Shown here: positions 46,651-58,743 of the stretch, piece by piece
How the letters are laid out: every line of letters begins with the position of its first letter
How positions within the stretch are numbered: the stretch's first letter is position 1
DNA from: Cucumis sativus
Taxonomy: Eukaryota > Streptophyta > Magnoliopsida > Cucurbitales > Cucurbitaceae
Direction: 5' to 3'
DNA length: 64,000 nt
Assembly: GCF_000004075.3 (NCBI RefSeq)
Contig: NC_026661.2
Span: 15,776,307-15,840,306, forward strand
Notes under the pieces: generated by a model
Told to the model about the DNA's origin: nothing
The model's input: the letters and a program-made list of their open reading frames with translations, nothing else
Database searches by the model: none
Made by a program: the position numbers and the translations under genes

Positions 46651-49600
46651 GACATTCTTTTTTTCCCATTGATCAAGGAAGAAAGGATCTGAAGTTTTTT
46701 TTGCCTTTTTTTCTTTTTTTTTTGTACAATATGGCAGAGACTAACAATAATAAATAAGAGAGCTGATAGTTGACATTTTTATTTTTCTTCTTGCAGGTTC
46801 TGCATTTTACGTCTCTTTCTTGTATTATATAAATTCTCTGTCCAATATAAATGTTGCTAAATTTCTGTTCAATTTCATAATTATATTACATAAAGTGATT
46901 GATATTTTTCGTGATTATAGATTCATAACATAAAGTTTCTACTGGTTCTCATTTTTAGTATTTAAAAAGAAAGAGAAAAAGAAAAAGTCTCTTGTGAGTG
47001 TTTAAACTTTCAAGTTTGGATCTCCTTCATTGATATCTTCCAGAAAATTATAGATAATATAGGGTATACTGAAATAAAAGTAATTGTAGTGAATAATGAA
47101 ACTGTCCAAATATTTGTAGATATTATAAAATGTTGTAGATGGCTAGTTGGTTTTTCTTTTTATATTTAAACTTTTCTGAAATCTAATTTACCCTCAGTCT
47201 GTTGGTGATGGATAATTGATATTCTGTTGTTCAATAACATGTAGTCTGCTTCTTATATAAATAATGCTAGCAACTATCAACTTCTACCACCAATGTTAAA
47301 CAATCACAATCCATTTCTTTTCTTCATGTTACAAAGTTTTCCTTTTTAATTTTTAATTATTCATATTTACGTAACCATTTTAATTTTATATAATATATCT
47401 AATTAATTTGTTCTTTGTAGGATAATGATTCTTGTGGAAATCTTGATATATGTATGTTTGTGTATATAGATGAAAAAACAATAGGGATTGACTAAATTAA
47501 TAAAGAAAGATAATAAAAAGAAAATAATACAAATCACTTATTAATCCAATTTGATGAAATACACCTACGAAGTTAGGTGGAGTTCACTAAACTATAAAAT
47601 TGATTACAGGAAAAGAGAAAGACTCTAACACACCAAAAAATAAAAACAATCAACTGGCCATTAACACAAATAAAGCAACAAGAAAAATTTTTAACACAGA
47701 AAAAAATACAATAAAAGAATATTTGTACTGCCAACAAAAACATTAACAATATTCTTCTTGGAAATTAATTATATTATTGATGTAATGGTGTTATATTTGC
47801 AAATTTTTAGATGATTGGGAATAAAAGGCAAACTTATCTCAATTTGCTTCAACTTGATAATTTTATAGTAAGAAGAATGACTGAATAAGATCATACAATA
47901 ATTTTATATTGACTAATGAAAATTATATAATCCCACTATTATAAATATATTAATTAAGGAATGTTGCATTGAAATTGTATCTTCCAGACTTAATTATTTC
48001 AAATTAAAGAGTGGATTGTAATAGTTCTTTTTTTTTTCTTTTAAAAAAAAGGACTTTATTTCATTTCTTTAGTTATATACTTTAAACTTTAATTAACATC
48101 TTTGGCATATAAATCATTCTTTTTCATTTCACCATTATACTTTCTACTTTTTTCCAAAAACAATTTGAGTTGTGAATTAGAGAAGTAAAAATGATATATA
48201 TATATAAAAAGTTCACTCAATACATTTATGATATATAAATCAAACTACACCCAAGAATAACATAAAGAATGAGAAACTCCTATAAACTATTAACACCATA
48301 AGTGGAAAACATTTTGAAATCATCTTTGGTACTAAATATGGTTTCAAATCTTGATCAAATGTCATTTACACTTTTTGAAGAATCATAAAAAAAATAATAA
48401 GAAAAATTATTTAAGTCAATAACTTATTGTGTTATAGTTTTTAAACAAGTTAAAATGTTTATGTTGGGTAGGTTATATTCACGTTATTAACATTTTATCG
48501 TTTATTTTTTATTTTACAATGAGATTCACAATTTATGTAAAATTCATGAAAATATAGAAATATCACTTAAAATAATAAAAATTTTATATTATGACTAATA
48601 AAATCAATGGTAAAAATAAGAAAATAAAAAAGGAAAAAATGGGTTTTAAATTAAAGTAAAAAAGCATAATGATATTTGATCTTAAATGATTATCCATAGA
48701 AAAAGAAAAAGAAAAGTTGAAAGAATATGGAGGGGAAATAATAGAGAAAAAGAAAAGGTGGATTAGAATTTAGAATTAAACAATAGAATGATGAAGAAAA
48801 TGACTGAAAAAGTTTCATACTCACAAACTTATATTTATATAGTTAGTATATAAAATCTTTACTACTACGCAAACATTAAGAAAATTGTTTAATTTCTAAC
48901 GCCGAAAAAAAAAAATTATTGTGTATAAATAAGATCGTTTGGGTTTAACTTTTTTAAAAAATATTAAATTGTATGAAAGTACTCAACATAATTTTTTTAA
49001 AAAATATTGAAAGTTTATTATAAACGATTTTTGTTAGAAGAGTTTAAATGAAGTTTGTTCAACCAGATGAATAGCATGAATAGGCTATCGGTGCACTTCA
49101 ATGGAATTATACTTCAAAAGTATAAATTTGTAAAATAGGAACTCGTTAGTACTATGGTTGGGTCATGGATCTCGCTTTTTTTAAGATGTTTGCAACTCTA
49201 CTTCGTATGCAAATAGTTTTGGAATTATCTCGTCGTCTTCAGGATAAAATAACATTTGTTCGTCAATAGAAGTTACAATGTTTTTTTTTATTCAATTTAA
49301 TGATATCAAATAATGAGAACCAAAGTTAAATATATATATAGTTGAGGAAAAACATTGGTAACAGTTCAAGGGTCAAAATGTTGGTATCAAAAATTAATTA
49401 ATACACCACTCCCCGTCGCTGTCGTCACATGTGGAGATATTGACAAAGACACATTTTTCCATCTCCTCACCCTCTCTAAAACTTAGGTACCCATTTCCAT
49501 CTACTCCTGGTTATTCTAGCATGACTCTTTTCATATCATTTCGAATCAGTTATTACACATTGAACTTTTTTTTTTTTTTATCTCCAGTTTTTCAAGTTGG
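46651..49600. other. Intergenic, very AT-rich
   Basis: 3' flank of the Tim17-like gene, then about 2.7 kb of AT-rich DNA. It has short poly-T/poly-A runs and an (AT)n run near 48192-48206. Nothing coding is supported. Confidence 0.6.
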
Positions 49601-49611
49601 GTTTACCTTAC

Positions 49612-50900
49612 AAGTGACCTAGTTTTCTACAGGCTTGAGTCCCATTCTCTTTTAGGTTTTGAAAACCTTCTCTCTAGTTAATCATTTTGTCAAAGGTCAA
49701 TCAAGTTAACATCAGTTCATATATGATCCACTATTGTTGCACTAGTAGTGAGAAACTCTCTAATGGTATTGTGCTTACAACATATCTATCATCTATTTGC
49801 CATTATAATAATGGTTTTAAACTTTTGTGATAGTTGCAGTACTATCACAGTAGATCAATATGGCTAGTACAGGTCTTTTCCATACGAGAATCTCTCTGAT
49901 AGGAAGCTTTGGAGCCAGTTTGCTTCTTCACTAGCAATAGCTAGTGCTATCATTTCTGACTCCATCATAGACTTGGCTAAAATAGTCTGTTTTTTGTATT
50001 TCCAAGCAACAATCCCTTTTGATATATTGAAGATATAGCCACTTGTAGCCTTTGAGTCATCTTAGAGGGAGTTTCAGTCAGCATTGATGTAACCTTCTAA
50101 GACAACTAGAAAGTTTTGGTAATATAATCCTAGTTTTTAGGTTTCCTTAAGGTATCTCATGACTCTTTCAACAGTGTTCCAGTGTTCTAAACTAGGTTTG
50201 CTAATAAACCTACACAGTAATCCTACAACATAAGTTATATATGTCCTAGTGCAATCAGTAGCATATCTAAGGTTGCCTATGATGCTCGCATATTCTGATT
50301 GGTTAACAGTGTCTTCGGTGTTCTTGAACAGTTTAACACTAAGATCGTAGGGTGTACAAGTTATTTTCCTATCAAAGTAATTATATTTCTTTAGAACCTT
50401 TTCTATGTAATGAGACTGATCTAAACAAATTCCCTTTTCAAACCTAGTAATTTTGATACCTAATATTACATTAGCCTCTTCTAAGTCTTTCATGTCAAAA
50501 TTTGCACACATAATTGATTTTATACAATTTATGATGTGAAAATTTGATCTAAAGATAAACATGTCATCTACATAAAAGCATATGATAATGCATAAACCAT
50601 TCTCAAACTTATAGTAGTTGCATTTATCACTCCCATTTGCTTTGAATCCCTTAGACATGATTAGATTATCAAACTTTTATATCATTATTGCTTAGAAGCT
50701 TGTTTTAGGTCATACAGAGATTTGTCTAGCTTACAAACTTTAGACTCTTGACCATGAACTATGAAATCTTCAGGTTGTTCCAAATAGAGATCTCTTTTCT
50801 AAATTACCATTTAGGAAGTAGTCTTAACGTCCATTGGATGTACTAAAAGATTGTTCAGGACAACTATAGAAATCAACACTCTAATTAAGATGATTCTAGT
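49612..50900 (-). pseudogene. Ty1/copia reverse transcriptase-RNase H remnant
   Basis: From high to low, minus-strand fragments read VVLNNLLVHPMDVKTT, LYLEQPEDFIVHGQESKVCK and LDKSLYDLKQASKQ. Then an open stretch (50658-50137) carries the YVDDM catalytic box of copia RT near 50563-50574, with FDMKDLEEANVILGIKI and YASIIGNLRYATDCTR. RNase H pieces follow: DDSKATSGYIFNISKGIV, KKQTILAKSMMESEMIAL, ASEEANWL, IYCDSTATI, and HNTIREFLTTS near the end. Many Trp codons have become TGA. Integrase and gag were not found. LTR borders are not visible, so this is a truncated copy. Confidence 0.85.
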
Positions 50901-53464
50901 TACTGGGGATAATGTGTAAAAAAGTTTATGTTTTCTATCACACGCTATCGTGCAAGACAAGCAAGTAGGTCTGCGAGGCAGGCTAAACAAGGTAAAGGAT
51001 TTAAGATGAGTGTCTTTGGCGTTTAATCGCGTCAGAGATGCACAAGTCGCACTCTATCTCACAAGAAAAGCAAGAAAGTCTGTGGAGCGGGGTGTAACAT
51101 TTTCTCTCTGTCTAAAGCCTTTTGTTGTCAGTCTACCTTTATACTATTGTTTTTTTTTTTTTTTTTTTGTGCTCTATAATAATATGGATAATTAGTTTAT
51201 TGTTTAATTATTTAATAAAAATTATTGTTCTCATTATTATGCAATTGCATGTTAGGGTATAATAATATCCATGAATACATTATATTCTAAATGTCCCTAA
51301 TCGATTATTATTGTGGGACCAATAATAAATTAATATTAGTATGAATTATAATTGATAATCATAGGATGATTATGTGTAGAGACAAATTGTAATAATATTT
51401 TCTTAGAATTTGACTTACCATTCTTTTAGACTATTACATGGACATGTGTCATAAATAATCTCAAATAATTGATTGTTTTTATCCTCTGACCTGAGATTAT
51501 CATAGTGTCAAACATAAGAATTAATCTAGTTTGATATAATCAAACGTTATCACTCGAATAGTTATGAATTATGTGGTTGTCAATGATTAATCAAGATGAA
51601 ATTTATCCCTCAATTAAGTTTGACGGTAGAAATGCATGGTCGTGCTATAAATGAATTATTAAGAGTACATGCTTATTGATTAAGAAAGCAATTGAATTAG
51701 ATTATAAGGTAACTTTGTCCATGCATTATATTCAATTATAGATATCGCATGATAAAAGGATTAAAGCAATAATAATATTAGATTATGTTGGATCATTGAT
51801 TTAATTTAATATGAATAGTCATAATGTCTTGCTAGAGACCAATTATGACTTATGGGACATAAAATAAGTCATGGTGCCATTGTCATATTATTAAGGGTTG
51901 ACAAGAAGAATAACAAATTAGGAGGCATACTTTGAAAAAATAGCAAAAATATTTTTAAATTGTTAGAATAGCAAAACATAAAATCTATATATAAAAAAAT
52001 AGATGGAACAATGTTTCAAATGCCCCTACCCAATTGAAAAACTTAAGTCCTAAATACAATTGTTTCCTAAAACTCAAATTTCCTGTAATTAAATAACACA
52101 TCCCACATAAAATTAAGCCTTATGAAAATATAATTTCCCCAAAAAACATAAAATTATACATATTGTCATTAATGAGAAGCTCCACATAACCTCTGCAAAT
52201 GTTTTAAATCATTCTTGGACCTTGACCGATTTAGCTTCGTTCGTTCCATTTGAAATTCAACTCTTCATCTTCTTCATATATTTTTTCACCGCCAAATCAC
52301 TAATTTCGTGTATGTTCCCCATCTCTTCATCTTCTTCACCTATTTTTTCACCTGCCATTTACTTTCGCACGACTTCACATCCATTTACTTTGTAATCAGG
52401 TTCTTTCGCACTTTCCTTCCTAATCAGATTATTTCGGTCTTTAAACCTTGAAACAAAGCTGATAAAAGAACGTATACATCAACCATGTGGTAATCAATAT
52501 ATTGGGACGATTCAATCCATCTACCATCCACTGCAATCTTTAGTCGTTGTAAAGCCATCACAGATAATGCTAAAAGATAACGTAAAGAAAGCCAACATAG
52601 TATTACGTTAAAGGATGGTTTCGACAAAAACAGTAACATATAAAATAAAAAATCTAATTAAAATAAATATGAATCTTTACGTAATTAAAAAAACAGAAAA
52701 AAATAATTATTCGATACAAGAGGCATAATAAATTAATTTTTTTAATAAAAACCAACAAAAATAAGTGTATAATCATAACTAAACTTTATTTTAAAATTAT
52801 TATTAATCATATGTAATATGTATTATCTGATTTTTTTTTTATAAATAACTTCAATATAAGTAATAGGAAAATGCTTCATTTATGTATGCTTACCATTATT
52901 TTAGGGATATGATGTACTATTTGTAATCAAAATATTATGAAATATAATAAATCAAGAACGGTTGAAATTCTCGTAGCCATTAGGCGCTTAGAATTAAACC
53001 AAATGAACATCTAATTAGGCGCTTGTAAATGAGGTATTCACCTAACTAAGCCTTATATCTTAAATGGAGTTAAATCTCTAAATTTTCATTCTTGAAATTG
53101 AATAATAATAATAATAATTAAATTTGGTAAAATGTATAAATTACATTTTCAAACTTTGTATTTCATGGATTTAAATTGTAAAGTTGGATGATTGTATGCA
53201 ATTAATTAAACTATTGATTAAGATGTATTTGGATAAAAGTGATAGAATGTATGGAGTTTGAGAATGAAGATGAAGATTTAAATGAATGAAATAGAAAGTT
53301 TAGAAGTAAAATCGATTGAAAGTTGATGATTAGGTATGAATATGAAGTATGTGTTAGAATTCTGTATTATAATATTACAAATGGATGTTGTAAGGATTGA
53401 TAGCATCAAACTTTGACAAATTTTCCCTTTTCTCTCTCTCTAATTCTCTCTATAGAACACAAAA
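50901..53464. other. Intergenic; unusual GC-richer tract and possible MULE end
   Basis: Bases 50930-51110 are richer in G+C (tcgtgcaagacaagcaag, gtctgcgaggcaggc) than the flanks and match nothing I can name. Bases 51935-52000 (tttgaaaaaatagcaaaaat, then ttgttagaatagcaaaac) look like a MULE terminal repeat common in cucurbits, but no partner was found. The duplicated word attaggcgctt occurs at about 52980 and 53017. No exon is supported. Confidence 0.45.
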
Positions 53465-53553
53465 ATGGTGACCCATTTCACATTTCCACACTTTACATTC
53501 TCCCACTCACTCAAATGCTCCATTTCCTCCTCCCCCTTCCTCTAGATCCATAA
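53465..53553 (+). promoter_or_regulatory. Two upstream ORFs in the leader of the trypsin-like gene
   Basis: uORF1 is 53465-53545 (26 codons plus TAG). uORF2 is 53515-53553 (12 codons plus TAA) in another frame. Both end 34-43 bases before the main ATG at 53588. They would be translated only if transcription starts upstream of 53465; a tctctctctc tract at about 53435 is consistent with a leader beginning there. Confidence 0.55.
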
Positions 53554-53587
53554 TTCCATCACATTCCACATCCTACCATTTCCAATC

Positions 53588-56500
53588 ATGGGTGTTTTGG
53601 GCGATTCTTTGTGCTTCTGTAAAGGGGTCGGCAAGTCCGAGAGAACCAAGGCCACCATTTTTTCCGCCAAAGGCCCTGCCATGGCTCGTATCTCTGCCAA
53701 TGGACCCTCCGGCACCGCTTTTTTGATCCACCGGAGCCTTCTTTTGACCACCCATGTCAATCTTCCATCCGTTTCTGCTGCTGAGGGTTGCGAGATCCGC
53801 CTCCAAAACGGCGTCGCTGCCACCCTTGTTCCTCACAGGTGATTTCTCTTGCCTTTTTCTCTTCTGGGTAATGTAGGAAATGTGGAAGTAATGTTGAAGA
53901 TTAGGATTAGGAAGAGTTGCTGCCTTATGTTCGGGATTGTTTTTGCTTTTCTTCTTGTTTGATGGAAATTGTTGGGATGAGGAAATTCATGGCTGAAGTG
54001 ACTGTGTGCAACTTCAACGGTTGGAGTTTTTGGTTTGCTTCCAATACACTTTTAGAATAGTTCATTTACTTTTTTAAAATTTCACAATCAATTGCTTTGA
54101 TTATTACAGATTTAAAATTGCTTTTGTGTTTGATTCATTTCTTGTGTGGAGATTTGAAGGGCTTGGGAAATGGTGTCTACATTGCATTTCTGTTGGAATG
54201 TCAAAATCATGGGACAGACTTAAAAAAATCTGCAATTATTGTTCATGTTACTGTTGATTTAAAGGCATGTAGGTTACACATATCTCTTAATTCACTTGGT
54301 AGAACTTTCATCTACCTTTTCCGAGTGATCATTGGATCTTGGTTTCTTGTTTCTCTACTTGGGAGAGCTGTGGTGTCACTTGCAGCTTGTGGGGTAGTGA
54401 TTGTTTGTCTCAAATGGTGTATTAGGCCTAATAAATATGCATTAATTAGGCCTAATAAATATGTATTCACTTGCAGCTTGGAATATTTATATTATTTCAG
54501 TTCGTATTGGGACAAATTCTAAAAATACCAGGCAGTTATATCAAAAGGCATGTCAATCATTTAGCGAAAAAAACAGTTTTTACTCTCATACTTGGCTCAG
54601 TAATTCTAATTTTGCAGATTTATGGCTAGATGTGAATCGTGAGCACTTATAGAGCTATATGAGACTTTTTTTTTTTTTTTTTTTTTTTTGTGGGTGTTGA
54701 TACCTCTTGCAACATTATAATGCTTTTTAGCTAGGTTCGAGCATGTTTTTATTAAATTTTCCTTTCTATTTGCTTGATTTTGTAGCTAGGTTTAAATATT
54801 ATCGTGGTTAACGTTGACAATCTTTGTAGTTTGATTTTGGAGTGTTTTGTTATTTATCGTTGATATGTGAGAAAATTTCTACTTTAGTTTTGAGGATGTA
54901 GTAGTTTGACTACTTATTTCAATTTTGGATACACATACAATACAATCTAGTGAGATTGAAAGTATAAGGTTAAGGTTAAAATTGACTTGCTAGGCTTAGT
55001 TTAGGGGAAAAAACGAACTTTCCCTAATGTCTATGAAGATGTGTGCATACCTCCTTCAGCCTTCAGGCCAACTTCTTTTTCGTACAGAATAGGGAAGCAA
55101 ACACTGATTCTATGGCTTGGCTGTATATGATTCGATTACTCGTAGTATGAAGAGGAAAGTTTTTCTTTAGTTACTGGTGATTCTACAAAATGCATCATTC
55201 TTAGAGGAAGATTTGTTTTTTTAGATACTATAATTTTGAGAGATGAAATGATTGCTGATCCCATCAAACCAATGGGAGATGAAATGCATTGAGAGGACAA
55301 ATTGATTGGTGTATGTGGCGAGGAAAAAATGATGGTGGGGAAATAAAGTGAAATTTGGATTTAGCTTCCCATAAGTTCAGCAAGGAAAAGCCATTGAAAA
55401 CTTGTACAAGTGATTTGCCACTTCCACTCCCTCTAGCCTCCACAATAGTTCCCTCATATAGAATGAAAATGAGCGTTCTTTCCTTTTCTTTTCTGTTCAA
55501 GGGTTATAGGTTTCAATTTTTCTGTACCTAAAAGAAGTTTGCTGGAGAAGAGTTGTGTTCTTTTGTGCTTTGATTTTTTCTCATGATTCCATGCACAGAA
55601 TTTTGTGGAAAACTATCCTCAGACATCACCAAGGTACTCTGTAATTAGATACACTTGTCTTCTACCAAGTGCTGAAAACCAAATAATTTAAAGCCCTTTG
55701 CTGCCATTTAAAACTGGCCTTTGGGTGGCTCTTTTTGGATTAACAGGGTGAGCCACGAGCAATATACAAGGAGTGGGGCTCTCTATACACCTTTTCTTAA
55801 TTAAAGAAATTAGCAATTGATTCATATTGTATGTAGGTGGAATCTCTGTATTCTTTGAGACTGTCGGCCTTTTATTTTCATGAACTTTACATACCATGTG
55901 AATCATTTTATGTCGATGATTTGCTTGGAAGTTTACAACAATTTTTAAATTTTATTTTGGTTGTAGGTTCTTCGTTACAAGTTCCGTTTTGGATCTTACA
56001 ATAGTGGGATTAGATGCAGTGGACGGAGACTCCAACTCTCAACAGCTTCAACACTTGAAGATATGTTCTAAACCGAATCTTGAACTCGGTAGCACCGTTT
56101 ACCTCTTGGGATATTCTGAGAAAGACGAATTAATCATTAGTGAGGGAAAGGTGGTTATAGCCACTGATAACCTAATAAAATTGTCGACTGATGGGGTAAC
56201 ATGGAGTCCTGGGTCTGCTGGATTTGATGCACAAGGTAACCTTGCATTCATGGTATGTGATCCCATGAAACTGGCGACATCTCCAAATACCAAATCATCA
56301 TCAACTTCTTCGTCAACTTCATCGTCTTGGAAAAAGGATGTTCCTATGCAATTTGGGATTCCTCTACCAATCATTTGTGGTTGGTTAAACCAACATTGGG
56401 AAGGTAGTCTTGATGAACTTAACAAACCAAAGCTACAACTCATCAGATTGATGTCTTCAGGACAAAAGAGTGACCATTCTTCTTCCTTCACATTGAGGCA

Positions 56501-57365
56501 AGTTTTTAAGCCAATGGAAACGAATGATGAGGAAACACCATCACCATCAAATGTAGTCTCGAAAACCAGGGATCTACCTGGACCGAGCTATTCCACTACC
56601 ACAAACACCATCAAGGAAGAGGCTCCGATGAATAATCTACATGTGAACCATGTGCAAGGAATTCCTACTCCAGAAATATATGAATCACCAAAGTTGATTT
56701 CAGTTCCTGTTCGCAAAAGGGAAACCACACCAACACAGCTTCTGAATATAAACTTTCCTCCAAGAATTTCCACGGCTGTGATTATGACGCATCCTACCAG
56801 ACAAACCCCACCACTCAGCTCCGATGAAAATTCCACAAAGGATGTTTCTCAACATAACCAATTGAGACAAGGGAAAACCATGGACAGAAAAATTGCGGAC
56901 CCTATCGAAAACGGAGAAGAGGTTGCCTCAACAAATTCTGTAAATGGGGCATTAAGTGAAGTTCAGTCTTGTTCATCTCCTGTCGAAGTTTCAGGAATGC
57001 AAGATGAGTATAGCAGCGAGGGAGAGACCACAATGTACTCTGCAGAAACTGCAGAGAGTCGGAACTATACAAGTCCTAGAGAAGGCCATTTTCAGCAGGT
57101 AGGAAGGAGTCAGAGTTGTGTAAACTACAATAGATGGGGATCAGTCCAAAGTAATCCAATGGCTCGTCGAACAATGCTAGAGAATCAAAGAAGCTTCAGA
57201 AATGGAAGGAAGATGTATTCTCAAGGGGCTGCATCTTACAGAAGCAATGACTACTACAGCCCCACAGTGTCCTCGATCATGAAGAAGCGAAACAGCTCAG
57301 AACAAGTTAACAGACCAAGGCAAAGCACAGCTGCTGCTCATTCTTCTCCAAGATGGATGTTCTGA
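53588..57365 (+). CDS. Plant trypsin-like peptidase-fold protein with long disordered tail, 549 aa
   Basis: Two coding exons: 53588-53838 and 55967-57365. The intron is GT-AG with a split Arg codon, and the join reads TLVPHR-FFVTSSVLDLT. The N-terminal ~180 residues look like a PA-clan trypsin fold. The candidate catalytic set is His56 (LLLTTHVNLP), Asp93 (VLDLTIVGLD) and Ser167 (TWSPGSAGFDAQG). The rest is Ser/Thr/Pro/Asn-rich and probably disordered, ending NRPRQSTAAAHSSPRWMF. I recall plant proteins of this layout annotated as trypsin family / peptidase S1-like, without a known substrate. All three candidate residues are present, so activity is possible but not shown. Two short upstream ORFs precede the start. 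The intron contains a poly-T run and an (attaggcctaataaatatg) duplication. Confidence 0.85.
54421..54468. repeat. Short tandem duplication in the trypsin-like gene intron
   Basis: attaggcctaataaatatg occurs twice in 48 bases. A long T run follows at 54666-54689. Confidence 0.8.
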
Positions 57366-58743
57366 TGAATTACCATTCCACACAAAAAGTAAAAGGGGGA
57401 ACAAATATATTAAAGGTTTGTCAGTGTATTTGGTTCCCATTTTATTTAAAACTTAGATACGGCTTACTCATTTCTTCACTTGTGCAGAGACCGTTTTGAG
57501 GTGAATAAGAAAATTTTCCTTCTACATTCTTCATTGTAATTGTAAAATCATTTTGAATTAATTCTTGATTGGAGGAGAAAAAAGAGTAAAGAATAGAAGA
57601 ACCAGATGAAAGGTGTCTGGAATTATTTTTTCTTTCTTTTATTGGGGTGTGCTTATGCTACTAAATTAAGCACCATTTTGTGATGCCCCTTCTGTAAACA
57701 GGAAGTCAATGCAACTCATTTGACTTCACTACAAATATGTGAATTAATTTCAGACTTTGAGTGCTTTAAACAACATGTTGGACAGTTCTTTTTTGTATTT
57801 GTTTAGTGTATACGTATGGGTTAAATTATTAATTAAAATCCTTATACTTTGATCTCTGCATGTTGTCGAACTTTAGAACGTTGGGTTTTCTTTTCCATAC
57901 ACTCTCGATGGTCTCTCAAATTTCAAATTAGTTTGTCTAATAATAGGTCTTCAAAAACTTTTAAATTGTGTTTAATAAATTATCGACTCCTTTGATTTTT
58001 ATCCAAATTTGTAGATATATTATATACAAATTCGAAATATTATTATTCAATTATAACACAAAATTCTACTTTATCTTGAATACATTTGTAAACCTTTTTT
58101 TTAAAAAAATGATTGGATGCTATATTTGTTGGAGGTCAAATTTGAATGTTATATTTATTGTAAATTATATTAAATAGCTTTGAACTTTATAGAATTTCAG
58201 ATATAAATTTTATCCCAAGGTTAGAGAGAAAATCATTCATCAAGGTTCTTTATTACTCTCCAGAAAGGGTTTCCTTTTTCGAAAAAAAAGTGAAATAAAA
58301 AACCCGTTGAATGGTACCAAGTAATTAAGTATATAGCGCTATTGAATCATTCAAAAGTAATGGATTCAAATAGGTCACTATGATATGTTTCTTACACTAG
58401 CTTATTGTTAGTCCAAAAAATTTGAGAACAATAGGTTTGATTAGAAAACTAAGGGCCAAGCAAAGATGAACCCAAGTTTTTTCGTTTGAGTATATCTACA
58501 CTACATTTTCCCATAGGCATTGAGAAAATGAGATACAAAATTCCCATATTCTTCCATGTGATTTATTTTATTCCATATAAAAACCATTCATCATTAGACA
58601 GTTCTATGCGATATGGCAGAATATGAAAAGGAGATGGAGAGACAGAAACCATAAGGATCAAGAAATTTAGATTGAAGAGAAAATTGGCAACATTTGAAAG
58701 TTGTTTAAAAGCTAAATATTCTACCTTCATATTTGAACCTACT
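57366..58743. other. Intergenic between convergent genes
   Basis: The 3' ends of the trypsin-like gene (+) and the VIT-like gene (-) face each other. The DNA is AT-rich with no exon. Confidence 0.6.

Noticed and set aside
51935..52000. Complete second MULE
   Set aside because: One terminal-repeat-like end only; no inverted partner or target duplication was found in the window.
55264..55500. Minus-strand frame of 78 codons in the trypsin-like gene intron
   Set aside because: No recognised motif and no supporting splice or promoter signals; probably chance.
56099..56836. Minus-strand open frames inside exon 2 of the trypsin-like gene
   Set aside because: Shadows of the long plus-strand exon.
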